DNA of 53,310 bases from positions 1 to 53,310 of the forward strand of contig CABVRW010000023.1 in assembly GCA_902500785.1 (NCBI GenBank), given 5' to 3'. The stretch is from an uncultured Nitrospira sp. Lineage in GTDB: Bacteria; Nitrospirota; Nitrospiria; Nitrospirales; Nitrospiraceae. Positions within the stretch are counted from its first letter, which is position 1; every line of letters begins with the position of its first letter. The translations under genes were made by a program, and so were the position numbers. Positions 36,183 through 44,841 of the stretch are shown one piece after another. The notes beneath the pieces were generated by a model that saw nothing but the letters and a program-made list of their open reading frames with translations, was not told the DNA's origin and did not search any database.

Positions 36183-37250
36183 ATGCAACATCTGCTCGCG
36201 AAAGTCGCCAAAGGTCAAAAAACGTCCAAGGATCTCACGTGGGAGGAAGCCAAGCAGGCCATGCGCCTGATGATCGAAGGGACCGCCACGCCCGCGCAGG
36301 TCGGAGCCTTCCTCATTGCCATGCGATTCAAGTCGGAATCGTTCTCAGAGTTAGCCGCCTTCACCGCGACCGCGCGCCAATATGTTCCGCCGGTGCCGGT
36401 TCGCTCCGGGCTGGGAGTCGTCGATGTTCCCGTCTATGGGGGCAAGCGGGAAACCTTCCACGCCATCATTCCCGCCGCGATTGTGGCGGCAGCAGCCGGA
36501 GCCGTCCTGTTGCTGCATGGGGTGGATGGGCCTCCGGATCGACGGGGCATCTCATCCGTGCTGAAATTGTTGGGCATTCCGATCGATATGACGGCCAAGT
36601 TGGTCGGAGCCGAGCTGGAAAAGAAAGGGTTCGCCTACTTGGACCTGGCGCTGTATCACCCGCCGGTGAGCCGGTTTCTGGAAATGCGGCAGGAATTGGG
36701 TGTGCGAAATTTTTTCCATCCCGTGGCGCGAATGCTCAACCCCGCCCGTGCGACCTCGCAGGTGATCGGCCTGTCGCATCCGCCCTACTTTGAGAAGACG
36801 ATCGAGGCCTTGCGCATGTTGAGTTGTCCGCGTGCGTTGGTCATCCGCGGTGTCGAGGGTGATCCGGAGCTCTCGATCGGCAATTCGACGCGGCTTTTAG
36901 AACTGAAGGACGAGCGCATCACTCCATTTACCTTCCAGCCAAAGGATGCGGGGCTGACGATGGCGACGTTTCGTGAAATGGCGGGATTCCCTGTTGAACA
37001 GCGGGAGCGGGAGGCCGATCTGATCAAGCGGCTGCTCGCAAACGAAATTCAGGGGGGACAGCGCGACTGGGTGCTTCTCAATGCGGCGATGCTGCTGTAT
37101 GCGGCCGGCAAGGGGGCGTCGATCACCGGAAATCTTGGGACTGCCAGAAGCGCACTGGAATCCGGGCAGGCCAAGGCCAAGCTGGCCGAGCTGGTGGCGG
37201 CCGCCGGATCGAGCGCCGGTCGTGAGCCGACGGTCGGCATGTCAGCGTAA
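36183..37250 (+). CDS. TrpD-like glycosyltransferase-fold protein
   Basis: The 355-residue protein resembles anthranilate phosphoribosyltransferase (TrpD) and the YbiB/TrpD2 group: an N-terminal helical domain (LTWEEAKQAMRLMIEGTATP) followed by an alpha/beta domain. The key TrpD motifs are changed: the PRPP-binding GTGGD appears as PVYGGK, and KHGN appears as LHGVDG. It is therefore unlikely to make phosphoribosyl-anthranilate. It lies between cysH and cysD with short gaps on one strand, so a role in sulfur assimilation or nucleotide handling is possible, but nothing in the sequence shows it. Confidence 0.8.
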   Translation: MQHLLAKVAKGQKTSKDLTWEEAKQAMRLMIEGTATPAQVGAFLIAMRFKSESFSELAAFTATARQYVPPVPVRSGLGVVDVPVYGGKRETFHAIIPAAIVAAAAGAVLLLHGVDGPPDRRGISSVLKLLGIPIDMTAKLVGAELEKKGFAYLDLALYHPPVSRFLEMRQELGVRNFFHPVARMLNPARATSQVIGLSHPPYFEKTIEALRMLSCPRALVIRGVEGDPELSIGNSTRLLELKDERITPFTFQPKDAGLTMATFREMAGFPVEQREREADLIKRLLANEIQGGQRDWVLLNAAMLLYAAGKGASITGNLGTARSALESGQAKAKLAELVAAAGSSAGREPTVGMSA

Positions 37251-37267
37251 CCAGAAGAGTGTGAATC

Positions 37268-38065
37268 ATGAAACATTTGCGTCAACTCGAAGATCAAAGC
37301 GTTTATATCCTTCGGGAAGCCTACAAGCATTTCAACCATCTCGCCATGCTCTGGTCGATGGGGAAGGATTCGACGGTGCTCTTGTGGCTGGCCCGCAAGG
37401 CGTTCTTCGGGCATGTGCCCTTCCCGTTACTCCATGTGGATACCAGTTACAAGATCCCGGCGATGATCGAATACCGCGATCGGATTGCACGCGAATGGCG
37501 GTTGAATCTGGTCGTTGGTCAGAACAAGGAAGCTCTGGCTGCGGGCATGAACCATACTCTGGGGCGGGATGTCTGCTGTACCGCCTTGAAGACGACGGCC
37601 ATGAAGAATCTGGTCGAAGAGAAAGGGTACACCGGCATTATCCTCGGCGTTCGCGCGGATGAAGACAGCACCAGGGCCAAGGAACGATATTTTTCTCCTC
37701 GCGACAAACACGGTGATTGGGACTTTCGCGATCAGCCGCCCGAATTGTGGGATCAGTTCAAGACGACCTTTCCGCCGGGCACGCATATCCGGATTCATCC
37801 GCTCCTCGATTGGACCGAGATCAACATCTGGGAATATATCAAGCACGAGAACATTCCATTCATGGATCTGTATCTCGACAGAGGAGATGGGACGCGCTAT
37901 CGAAGCTTGGGCTGTGCGCCCTGCACCATGCCCATCCAATCTACGGCGAAGACCGTCGACGAGATCATTACCGAACTGCGGGGGAGTCATGTGGCGGAAC
38001 GAGCGGGCCGTGCGCAGGACGCGGGGCGAGGCATGGAGATGCTCCGCAAGAAGGGGTACATGTAA
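37268..38065 (+). CDS. cysD: Sulfate adenylyltransferase subunit 2
   Basis: CysD, with CysN, makes APS from sulfate and ATP. The protein has 265 residues. The PP-loop is [17 protein letters not shown], and the [20 protein letters not shown] segment matches the family's R-x-D-E-x-x-R region. The C-terminal GCAPCTMPI and [18 protein letters not shown] end are typical. The gene is 17 nt after the TrpD-like gene and 84 nt before cysN. The family assignment is firm. Confidence 0.95.
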   Translation: MKHLRQLEDQSVYILREAYKHFNHLAMLWSMGKDSTVLLWLARKAFFGHVPFPLLHVDTSYKIPAMIEYRDRIAREWRLNLVVGQNKEALAAGMNHTLGRDVCCTALKTTAMKNLVEEKGYTGIILGVRADEDSTRAKERYFSPRDKHGDWDFRDQPPELWDQFKTTFPPGTHIRIHPLLDWTEINIWEYIKHENIPFMDLYLDRGDGTRYRSLGCAPCTMPIQSTAKTVDEIITELRGSHVAERAGRAQDAGRGMEMLRKKGYM

Positions 38066-38126
38066 ACCGGCTGACCTCGGCCGGATGGCTGATGAGCATC
38101 CGAACGACGACGATCATGCAACCAGG

Positions 38127-38138
38127 GTTCAATTGAAC
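38127..38138. repeat. 12-bp palindrome before cysN
   Basis: The sequence gttcaattgaac is a perfect palindrome 11 nt before the cysN start codon. It could bind a regulator or hide the ribosome-binding site, which is weak here. Function unknown. Confidence 0.25.
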
Positions 38139-38149
38139 GAGTGAATCAT

Positions 38150-39997
38150 ATGACACAGCAGGACCAGACCAAGCCGCAAGAGAGTCTCAACATCGTCATC
38201 GTGGGCCATGTGGATCACGGGAAATCCACGCTGGTGGGACGACTCTATGCCGATACGGGCTCGTTGCCGGACGGCAAATTGGAAAAGGTGCAGGCCATCT
38301 GCCGCCAGCAGGGCAAGGAATTTGAGTATGCGTTTCTCTTCGATGCGTTTCTGGAGGAACAGGAACAGGGGATCACGATCGATACGGCGCGCACGTTCTT
38401 CATCTGGAACGGACGTCAGTACATCATCATCGATGCGCCTGGCCACAAAGAGTTTTTGAAGAACATGATCTCGGGCGCCGCTCGGGCCGAAGCCGCGCTC
38501 TTACTGATCGACGCTCTGGAAGGGGTGCGCGAGCAATCGAAGAAACATGGCTATCTCCTGTCCTTGCTGGGCGTGACGCAGTTCGCGGTCGTCGTCAATA
38601 AAATGGATCTGGTCGGGTATCGCCAGGATGTGTTCGACGGGATTGAAAAGGAATATCGGGAGTTTCTGGGCCAGTTCCGGGCCGTCCCTCAACAGATGAT
38701 TCCGGTCAGCGCCAAGATGGGCGACAACATTGCGGTTCGCAGCGGCAATATGAACTGGTATCAAGGTCCCACCGTGCTGGAGACGCTGGCGCTCTTCAAG
38801 AAAGAGCAGGTCCGTTCCGAACAGCCGCTTCGGTTTCCCCTGCAGGACGTCTATAAGTTCGATGCGCGGCGGATTCTGGCCGGTCGCATTACAGCCGGCC
38901 GCCTCAAGGTCGGCGATCAACTGGTGTTTTCCCCTTCCAACAAGACGGCGATCGTGCAATCGATCGAAGGATTCAATGTCGATCCACCGGGAAGCGAAGC
39001 CCAGGCCGGGCAATCGGTCGGGATCACGCTGGATGAACAGATTTTTGTCGAGCGCGGAGAAATCGCCTCGCATCGGGATTCGGTTCCGCTCGTCTCGACG
39101 GCGGTTCGGGTGAATTTATTCTGGATGGGACGGCGGCCTTTGGAGAAGGGGCGGAAGTATGTCCTGCGCCTTGCCACGCGTGAAGTCGCCTGTGAAGTGA
39201 CCGCCATCCACCGCATTATCGATACCGCCGACCTGGATCAGCTTCAGGAAAGTCAGTCAGTGGCCAAGAATCAAGTGGCCGAACTGACGTTGCGAGTGAA
39301 GGCGCCGCTCGCGTTTGATCTCTCATCATCATTTGAAGCGACCGGCCGGTTCGTGCTGGTCGATGAATACGACATTGCCGGGGGCGGGATTATCACCGAG
39401 TTGGTGCATGACGAACAGGAAGGATTGCGCGAAGAGGCTCGGCAACGAGAATATGCGTGGCTCTCGGGAGATGTCCGGGCAGAAGATCGCGCGGTGCAGT
39501 ATGGGCATCGGGCCGCCATTGTGCTGTTCACGGGATCGGCCCAGACGGGTAAGACATTTCTCGCGAGACGGGTGGAGGCGTTGCTGGTTGCCGATAGCCG
39601 GCATGCGTATCTGTTGGAGGGTGAGAATCTGCTCCAAGGATTGGATGCGGATTTATCCGCCGCCGATCCGTCCTTCGCGGCCGAGCGAGTGCGCCGGTAT
39701 GGGGAGGTCGCCAGGCTGCTGATTGATACGGGGCTCATCGTCGTGTCCACCAGCAAAACCTTCGGCATCAATTATCAGCGGATGGCCGAGATGATACGGA
39801 CCTTGGTTCAGCCGGCTCCGGTCATCTCCGTGCACATGAGCCGGGCCGGGGAGGAGCCACCGCCGAATACCGATCTGCACTTTGCCGGGCCTCAGGATTT
39901 CGACGCAGCGGCCCGGCAGATCCTGGAGGAGTTGAAGCGGAGTGGGGTGCTCATCCAGCCATCCGGAACGAAGCCTACGATCCAATACTCAATCTAG
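38150..39997 (+). CDS. cysN: Sulfate adenylyltransferase subunit 1 with APS-kinase-like tail
   Basis: The protein has 615 residues. The N-terminal GTPase (about 1-430) has [17 protein letters not shown] and NKMD, and drives APS synthesis with CysD. A C-terminal region of about 170 residues resembles APS kinase, but the P-loop is GSAQTGKT (from residue 462) rather than the usual GLSGSGKS and the canonical FISPFR-type active-site segment is replaced by [13 protein letters not shown]. Kinase activity is therefore doubtful. This fits the APS-type CysH nearby, which does not need PAPS. ATG at 38150 is preferred to a GTG 9 nt upstream. Confidence 0.92.
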   Translation: MTQQDQTKPQESLNIVIVGHVDHGKSTLVGRLYADTGSLPDGKLEKVQAICRQQGKEFEYAFLFDAFLEEQEQGITIDTARTFFIWNGRQYIIIDAPGHKEFLKNMISGAARAEAALLLIDALEGVREQSKKHGYLLSLLGVTQFAVVVNKMDLVGYRQDVFDGIEKEYREFLGQFRAVPQQMIPVSAKMGDNIAVRSGNMNWYQGPTVLETLALFKKEQVRSEQPLRFPLQDVYKFDARRILAGRITAGRLKVGDQLVFSPSNKTAIVQSIEGFNVDPPGSEAQAGQSVGITLDEQIFVERGEIASHRDSVPLVSTAVRVNLFWMGRRPLEKGRKYVLRLATREVACEVTAIHRIIDTADLDQLQESQSVAKNQVAELTLRVKAPLAFDLSSSFEATGRFVLVDEYDIAGGGIITELVHDEQEGLREEARQREYAWLSGDVRAEDRAVQYGHRAAIVLFTGSAQTGKTFLARRVEALLVADSRHAYLLEGENLLQGLDADLSAADPSFAAERVRRYGEVARLLIDTGLIVVSTSKTFGINYQRMAEMIRTLVQPAPVISVHMSRAGEEPPPNTDLHFAGPQDFDAAARQILEELKRSGVLIQPSGTKPTIQYSI

Positions 39998-40074
39998 GTG
40001 AGTGGCGCGGAGCCGTTTGACTCCATTGAAACCGCTGTGGTAGCGTTCTTGATCAACAATTTCGAGGGTTTTTC

Positions 40075-41001
40075 ATGACCATGGCTGCCGGCAAGGATCT
40101 CAAGTCGATCCTCACGAAACTCCAATATTCCGACGATGCCAAAGTCGTCCAGCAGATCACTGCGCAGATGAAGCAGGTGCAGGCTCGAATGGCCGGTGTC
40201 AAGCAGAAGCTGGTGGTCATGAGCGGGAAGGGCGGCGTCGGCAAGAGCATGACGACGGTGAATCTCGCCCTCGCGTTTGCACGCCAGGGCGCGAAGGTCG
40301 GTTTGCTGGATGTTGATCTGAACGGCCCCTGTGTCCCGAGGATGATGGGCCTCCACGGCCAATCGCTCACCATGACTCCTGAAGGCGCGCAGCCTCCTGT
40401 CGGCCCGCTCGGCATTAAAGTGGCCTCGATGGATTTTTTCCTCGATGACGCTTCGCCGGTGCGTTGGAAGGGTCCGATGGATTTGAGCCCGGTATGGCTG
40501 GGCCTGATGGAAATGAATGTGATTCGAGAATTCTTGGCCGATGTGATCTGGGGAGAGCTGGACTATCTTCTGGCCGATCTTCCCCCGGGTGCGGCTGCCG
40601 ATAAACCTCCGGTCATCGCCGGATTCATCCCTGATCTCGCCGGTGCCATCGTCGTCACGACCCCGTCGGAAGTGGCGTCTGATGTGGTGCAGAAGTCCGT
40701 GACCTACGCGCGGGATATGGGGATACGGGTGTTGGGCATCGTTGAAAACATGAGTGAGTATCGCTGCCCCGCCTGTGGAGCGGAGAATGAGCTGTTTGAG
40801 GGGAATACCGAGGCGATGTGCGAAGTGCTGGACCTGCCGTTGCTTGGGCGTATCCCGTTCGACCGAAAATTAGCGAAGACGTTCGATAAGGGTCAGCCGC
40901 TCCTCGATCCCGACTATCCGACGATCCAAAAATATCAAGAGATCGTCGGGCGGATTCAATCGTTACTGGATTACAAAAAAGTCCTGGCGGAAAAGCTGTA
41001 A
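40075..41001 (+). CDS. mrp: Mrp/ApbC-family iron-sulfur ATPase
   Basis: Mrp proteins carry and deliver iron-sulfur clusters in an ATP-dependent way. The protein has 308 residues. The deviant Walker A is SGKGGVGKS near residue 45, and DVDLNGPCVPRMMG follows. The cluster-binding CPACG motif lies near residue 235. The DUF59 domain of some Mrp proteins is absent; the N-terminal region is a short helical segment instead. Its place after four sulfur-assimilation genes suggests cluster supply to the sulfite and APS reductases (inference). Confidence 0.9.
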   Translation: MTMAAGKDLKSILTKLQYSDDAKVVQQITAQMKQVQARMAGVKQKLVVMSGKGGVGKSMTTVNLALAFARQGAKVGLLDVDLNGPCVPRMMGLHGQSLTMTPEGAQPPVGPLGIKVASMDFFLDDASPVRWKGPMDLSPVWLGLMEMNVIREFLADVIWGELDYLLADLPPGAAADKPPVIAGFIPDLAGAIVVTTPSEVASDVVQKSVTYARDMGIRVLGIVENMSEYRCPACGAENELFEGNTEAMCEVLDLPLLGRIPFDRKLAKTFDKGQPLLDPDYPTIQKYQEIVGRIQSLLDYKKVLAEKL

Positions 41002-41027
41002 ATGCGCCGACCGGGAAGGGGGATCCT

Positions 41028-41789
41028 ATGAAGTTCGTTTGTTTGAACTGCGAGACCTACATGACCTTTCAGAAGGTCGAAAAGCCCGGGGAGGGGTCGC
41101 TCGGTGTCTTTTTTGGCTGCCCATCTTGCGATGCCAAGTTCTCCATGGTGACCAATCCCGGCGAGACGCAAATGGTCGCCTCGCTTGGTGTGAAGCTCGG
41201 AGGTCGCACAGAGACGGCTGAACCGTTTGAGATGACTCGCGGGACCCTCAAGGATGAAGCGCAAGCCGGTGCGGGACAAATGGCTGCCTATCTCAATGAG
41301 AAAATTCAAAGTGGGCAACCAGCAACTGTCTCGGAAAAACCCAGCACCCCCACGTCTGCATCTGGCGAGGAGAAGACCTCCGGCGGCTGTCCATTCTCCG
41401 CCATGGTGGCAGAAATGGGATTAACCTCCGGCGGCAAGCCACAGAATGGAAATGGCACCAGCGACTTCACATGGTCCGCAGATGCCAAAGAGAAGTTGGA
41501 ACGACTGCCGTCTTTTGTGAAGCCGATGGTCCAAAGCAGTGTGGAAGCCTATGCGCGCAAGCAGGGGTATAAGAGTATCACGCTGCAGGTCATGGATGAT
41601 TCCAAGAACGATTCACCCAACGGCATCGCGTGGACTAAAGACGCTGAACAGCGCATGGATAATATTCCCGACTTCATTCGTCCGATGGCCAGACGAGAAA
41701 TCGAGCGGATTGCGAAGGAGCGCGGACTGACGGAGATCACGGCGCAAGTAATGGATGAAGCCAAAGAGAAGTTCATGAAGTTCATGTAG
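41028..41789 (+). CDS. Zinc-ribbon protein with two PCP_red domains
   Basis: The 253-residue protein starts with a zinc ribbon (C5, C8, C31, C34). A linker (about 65-140) follows, with a GCPFSAMV segment. Two tandem copies of the PCP_red domain, which also ends the B subunit of light-independent protochlorophyllide reductase, cover residues about 146-190 (FTWSADAKEKLERLPSFVK) and 199-250 (IAWTKDAEQRMDNIPDFIR). No chlorophyll gene is present. It starts 27 nt after mrp and ends 31 nt before a strong terminator hairpin, so it closes the sulfur locus. Its role is unknown; a cluster-binding or reductase-partner job is inference. Confidence 0.82.
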   Translation: MKFVCLNCETYMTFQKVEKPGEGSLGVFFGCPSCDAKFSMVTNPGETQMVASLGVKLGGRTETAEPFEMTRGTLKDEAQAGAGQMAAYLNEKIQSGQPATVSEKPSTPTSASGEEKTSGGCPFSAMVAEMGLTSGGKPQNGNGTSDFTWSADAKEKLERLPSFVKPMVQSSVEAYARKQGYKSITLQVMDDSKNDSPNGIAWTKDAEQRMDNIPDFIRPMARREIERIAKERGLTEITAQVMDEAKEKFMKFM

Positions 41790-41819
41790 TCGACGAATGC
41801 ATGTGTGAGATGAGTGTGT

Positions 41820-41845
41820 GGCCCATCCGGATCGCCGGATGGGCC
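41820..41845 (+). terminator. Terminator hairpin at end of sulfur locus
   Basis: Arms ggcccatccgg (41820-41830) and ccggatgggcc (41835-41845) form a perfect 11-bp stem with an atcg tetraloop, 31 nt after the PCP_red gene. A moderately T-rich stretch follows. This is the strongest intrinsic-terminator-like signal in the window. Confidence 0.6.
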
Positions 41846-41923
41846 TTCCGATTCCCGCCAAGTCTTTCTTCTCGACCGATTCCTCGTCTGAGAGTCCTGG
41901 GGCCACGGCTCCTCCCTTCGGTG

Positions 41924-42640
41924 ATGTTCTGTCTTATCGTCCTGATGTGGGGCGCGTCTTCTGCGGTGGCGCAGTCTACCGATCACGGCCATGCGGCCGT
42001 CGAGGAACAGGGTCACCATCATGTCGCAGCCACGGGGGAGCCTTGGGAAGGCTCGCTGCAGGGCATCGCTTATTCTGAATTCAACCATCACTTGGCCGGA
42101 ATTTTTCTGCTGCTGATCGGATTGAGCGAAATCCGGCAAGCTCTGGGGTGGCCGGCGCTGGCGTGGACGAGATTTCTTCTCCCCAGCGCCTTGACTGTGG
42201 GAGGGATTTTCCTCCTGATTTGGAGTGATCATGATTCCTGGCCGATCGGGTCGATGACCTTCGTTCAGACGTTCTTTGGTGGCGATCAGGAGATCCTGCA
42301 ACACAAGATCAATGGTATGTTGGCAGTTACGGTAGGAGCCGTCGAACTGCTGCGAAGGCTCGGCTGGTTTGCTCATGCAGCTTGGATGATGCCCTTGCCG
42401 CTCTTTGCGATCGTCGGCGGCCTTATGCTATTCAGCCACTCTCATGGGGACCATCCCGGCGCATATCAGATTGCGCTGCACCATGCGATCATGGGAACTA
42501 TGGCCATCACTGCCGGGTCATCAAAATTGGTCTCCGGGTGGCGAGGACGACAACTCATGACGGAGCGCTCTCTATGGGAACTCATTTGGGCCAGCTTGGT
42601 ATTGATGATTGGGTTGCAGTTGCTCCTCTACTCCGAATAA
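41924..42640 (+). CDS. Histidine-rich polytopic membrane protein
   Basis: The encoded protein has 238 residues from the ATG at 41924. It starts with a signal-like segment (MFCLIVLMWGASSAVA), then a histidine-rich stretch (DHGHAAVEEQGHHHVA) and about six membrane helices. HSHGDHPGAYQIALHHAIMG near the end adds histidines. Copper- or metal-related membrane proteins look like this, but I do not recognise the family with confidence. The longer frame from 41801 is possible, but it would run through the terminator hairpin at 41820-41845 and codon use is poorer there, so 41924 is preferred. It is transcribed away from yebC. Confidence 0.65.
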   Translation: MFCLIVLMWGASSAVAQSTDHGHAAVEEQGHHHVAATGEPWEGSLQGIAYSEFNHHLAGIFLLLIGLSEIRQALGWPALAWTRFLLPSALTVGGIFLLIWSDHDSWPIGSMTFVQTFFGGDQEILQHKINGMLAVTVGAVELLRRLGWFAHAAWMMPLPLFAIVGGLMLFSHSHGDHPGAYQIALHHAIMGTMAITAGSSKLVSGWRGRQLMTERSLWELIWASLVLMIGLQLLLYSE

Positions 42641-42854
42641 GGATTCCTCCGAGGTACTGCGTTCCAGGCCATCTTCGTTCTCACGGCATTTCCAGCAAAA
42701 GCGGCTCCTCTCATCGCAGTAGTCGGCGGCAAGGGACCTGACTCCTCGCGTTGACAGTCTCGTAGGGTCTGTGTTAGCTGTAATTTTTGCGATGAGATTT
42801 CAGTGCGGGCCTGAGCTGGACGAGACCGTGCCGGCTCAGGAAAGAGGAGTCGCC

Positions 42855-43610
42855 ATGGGTGGCCATAGTCATTGGGCAACAATCAAGCGCCATAAGTCCG
42901 CGGTCGATGCGAAGCGGGGCAAGATTTTTACCCGCCTTATCCGTGAGTTGACGATTGCAGCGCGGTCCGGTAGTGATCCGGACGGCAACCCGCGCCTGCG
43001 ACTGGCGATTGCCAAGGCGAAAGAAGCCAACATGCCCGGCGATAACATGAAAAAGGCGATTCAGCGTGGGACCGGCGAACTCCCGGGCGTGACGTATGAA
43101 GAATTTACGCTGGAAGGATACGGTCCCGGGGGCACAGCAGTGCTGATGGAAATTACTTCCGACAATCGTAATCGCACGGTGGCTGAAATCCGTAACTTGT
43201 TGACGAAGAACGGCGGCAACATGGCCGAGGCAGGTGCCGTAGCCTGGCAGTTCCACAAAAAGGGAATGTTGGTGGTCGAAAAAGGGAAGGTCGAGGAAGA
43301 TGCACTGCTGAGCATTGCCTTGGAAGCCGGCGCCGAAGACGTCAAAGTAACCGACAAGACCTTCGAAGTGCTTACCGACACGCACGACTTTGAAGCGGTG
43401 AAGAAAGCGCTCAGCGACGCGAAAATCGAATGCACCCTTGCCGAATTGAATTTCATCCCTCAGAATACGATTGCGCTGGACGAGCGACCCGCCGAGCAGA
43501 TGTTGAGGCTGATGGAGATTCTGGACGAACATGATGATGTCCAGAAGGTCCATGCGAACTTTGACATCTCCGATGAAGTCATGGAGAAAGTCGCCGCTGC
43601 CACCGCGTAA
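42855..43610 (+). CDS. yebC: YebC/PmpR-family protein
   Basis: YebC proteins regulate transcription or help ribosomes pass proline stretches, depending on the member. The protein has 251 residues. The N-terminus MGGHSHWATIKRHKSAVDAK and GRVFT-like GKIFTRLIRELTIAAR region are family hallmarks, and GPGGTAVLMEITSDNRNR follows in domain 2. GAGGAG 7 nt before the ATG decides the start against a longer frame from 42771. It lies before ruvA, 81 nt away. A -35-like ttgaca is at 42751. Confidence 0.94.
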   Translation: MGGHSHWATIKRHKSAVDAKRGKIFTRLIRELTIAARSGSDPDGNPRLRLAIAKAKEANMPGDNMKKAIQRGTGELPGVTYEEFTLEGYGPGGTAVLMEITSDNRNRTVAEIRNLLTKNGGNMAEAGAVAWQFHKKGMLVVEKGKVEEDALLSIALEAGAEDVKVTDKTFEVLTDTHDFEAVKKALSDAKIECTLAELNFIPQNTIALDERPAEQMLRLMEILDEHDDVQKVHANFDISDEVMEKVAAATA

Positions 43611-43691
43611 TCCGGGAGGATCGGCACTGAGTACCCTGGCGCACGCAGTCTCTCCACCAGTTCCTTCGCATCACACGCCACCGCTACTCAC

Positions 43692-44300
43692 ATGATCGCT
43701 CTACTGACGGGCCTCATGGCCTTCAAGGCGCCTTCCCACGTCACCCTTGATGTCCATGGCGTGGGCTACGAAGTATTGATTCCCCTCAGTACCTACTATT
43801 CGTTGCCCCATCAGCATGAACTCGTGACGCTCAGCATCCATACCCATGTGCGCGAGGATGCGATTCAGCTCTACGGATTCCTGACTGCAGCGGAGAAGGA
43901 AGCCTTTCTGTTGCTGACCGGGATCTCCGGCATAGGGCCCAAATTGGGACTCAGCGTTCTCTCGACGCTTTCGGTCCGCGACCTCTTTTCAGCCATTCAG
44001 TCTGGTGATATCGAAAAATTGGGAACGGTCTCGGGCATCGGCAAAAAGTCAGCGGCAAGGATTGCTCTGGAGTTGAAAGATAAGGTGGCGCGGCTGGCCC
44101 CCTCCGGGGAACCGGTCGAGGGGAGGGGCGCGCGCCCCGAGAATCCACTTTACGAGGATGCCTTGTCGGCGCTCGTGAACCTGGGGTATCGGCAACCTGA
44201 TGTGAAAGAGGCATTGAAGAGAGTTGAAAAGTCCGGCGCAATGGCGCAGGGATTGGAAGGCGTGATTCGCGAGGCACTGAAGGATTTGGCCAAGGGGTGA
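43692..44300 (+). CDS. ruvA: Holliday junction protein RuvA
   Basis: RuvA binds four-way DNA junctions and loads the RuvB motor. The 202-residue length is standard. Domain I begins [20 protein letters not shown]. Two helix-hairpin-helix motifs, [17 protein letters not shown] and [19 protein letters not shown], bind DNA. The C-terminal RuvB-binding domain follows a charged linker. It has no ruvC before it, unlike the common ruvC-ruvA-ruvB order. The next reading frame overlaps its stop or starts just after it. Confidence 0.95.
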   Translation: MIALLTGLMAFKAPSHVTLDVHGVGYEVLIPLSTYYSLPHQHELVTLSIHTHVREDAIQLYGFLTAAEKEAFLLLTGISGIGPKLGLSVLSTLSVRDLFSAIQSGDIEKLGTVSGIGKKSAARIALELKDKVARLAPSGEPVEGRGARPENPLYEDALSALVNLGYRQPDVKEALKRVEKSGAMAQGLEGVIREALKDLAKG

Positions 44301-44302
44301 CC

Positions 44303-44812
44303 ATGATGGTGACGCGACAGACGCAAGGGGGCAGAAGTGGGTATGCCTGTATGGCGAGGATGGTCATGATAGCCGCATTGTGGTGTTCCGGCTTAGCGGG
44401 ACTCATTCAGGCGGCGGACGTCGTGGAGGAGCCCAAGACCATCCGCAAGACCTGCAGGGTGTGCCCGGAGGGGTATGCGATGACCGGTGTGACCCCTGCG
44501 CCGGAACTCTGCAAGGATGGCGGCGAGCCGACCCTGGTGCAGTGCGTGCCCTTGGGCGGCAATATGCTCTCCGTCTGCGGGACCTGTCCGGAAGGGTATG
44601 TGGAGGTGGGGCGTTCGAATGTTCCCTCGCGTTGCGGATCCGCAGATGGCGGCCTCGTGTCGCAGTGTCAGCTGCAGAATATGGGGACGAACCTCCCCGA
44701 TCCGAGTCAGGGCGGAATCAGGTGTCCGCCCGATTGTGGGAGTGCAGCTGCGCCAGGCCAGGGGGCCGCACCGCCGCCGCCGAAATTCAGGCCATCACCG
44801 GACGTCAGGTAA
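44303..44812 (+). CDS. Cysteine-rich exported protein with two repeats
   Basis: I do not recognise this protein of about 169 residues. A signal peptide ([21 protein letters not shown]) starts about 17 residues in; upstream starts at GTG 44297 or ATG 44306 are also open. The mature part has two similar units of about 32 residues, each with a CPEGY core, four cysteines and a final QC: from [13 protein letters not shown] to TLVQC and from [13 protein letters not shown] to VSQC. A proline-rich tail follows. It is placed between ruvA and ruvB with tight spacing, so it is cotranscribed, but a link to recombination is not evident. Confidence 0.7.
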   Translation: MMVTRQTQGGRSGYACMARMVMIAALWCSGLAGLIQAADVVEEPKTIRKTCRVCPEGYAMTGVTPAPELCKDGGEPTLVQCVPLGGNMLSVCGTCPEGYVEVGRSNVPSRCGSADGGLVSQCQLQNMGTNLPDPSQGGIRCPPDCGSAAAPGQGAAPPPPKFRPSPDVR

Positions 44813-44841
44813 CCCGACTCACTCTTCGACAAGATCATCCT

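Noticed and set aside
41801-41923. Longer N-terminus for the histidine-rich membrane protein
   Set aside because: It would place a perfect terminator hairpin inside the coding sequence and has poorer codon use, though it would add arginines before the signal segment; not fully excluded.
42751-42775. ttgaca near yebC as a promoter
   Set aside because: A good -35 box, but no acceptable -10 box at 16-19 nt.
44380-44841. Open frame upstream of and in frame with ruvB
   Set aside because: It overlaps the exported cysteine-rich gene in another frame, and RuvB is complete from 44842.
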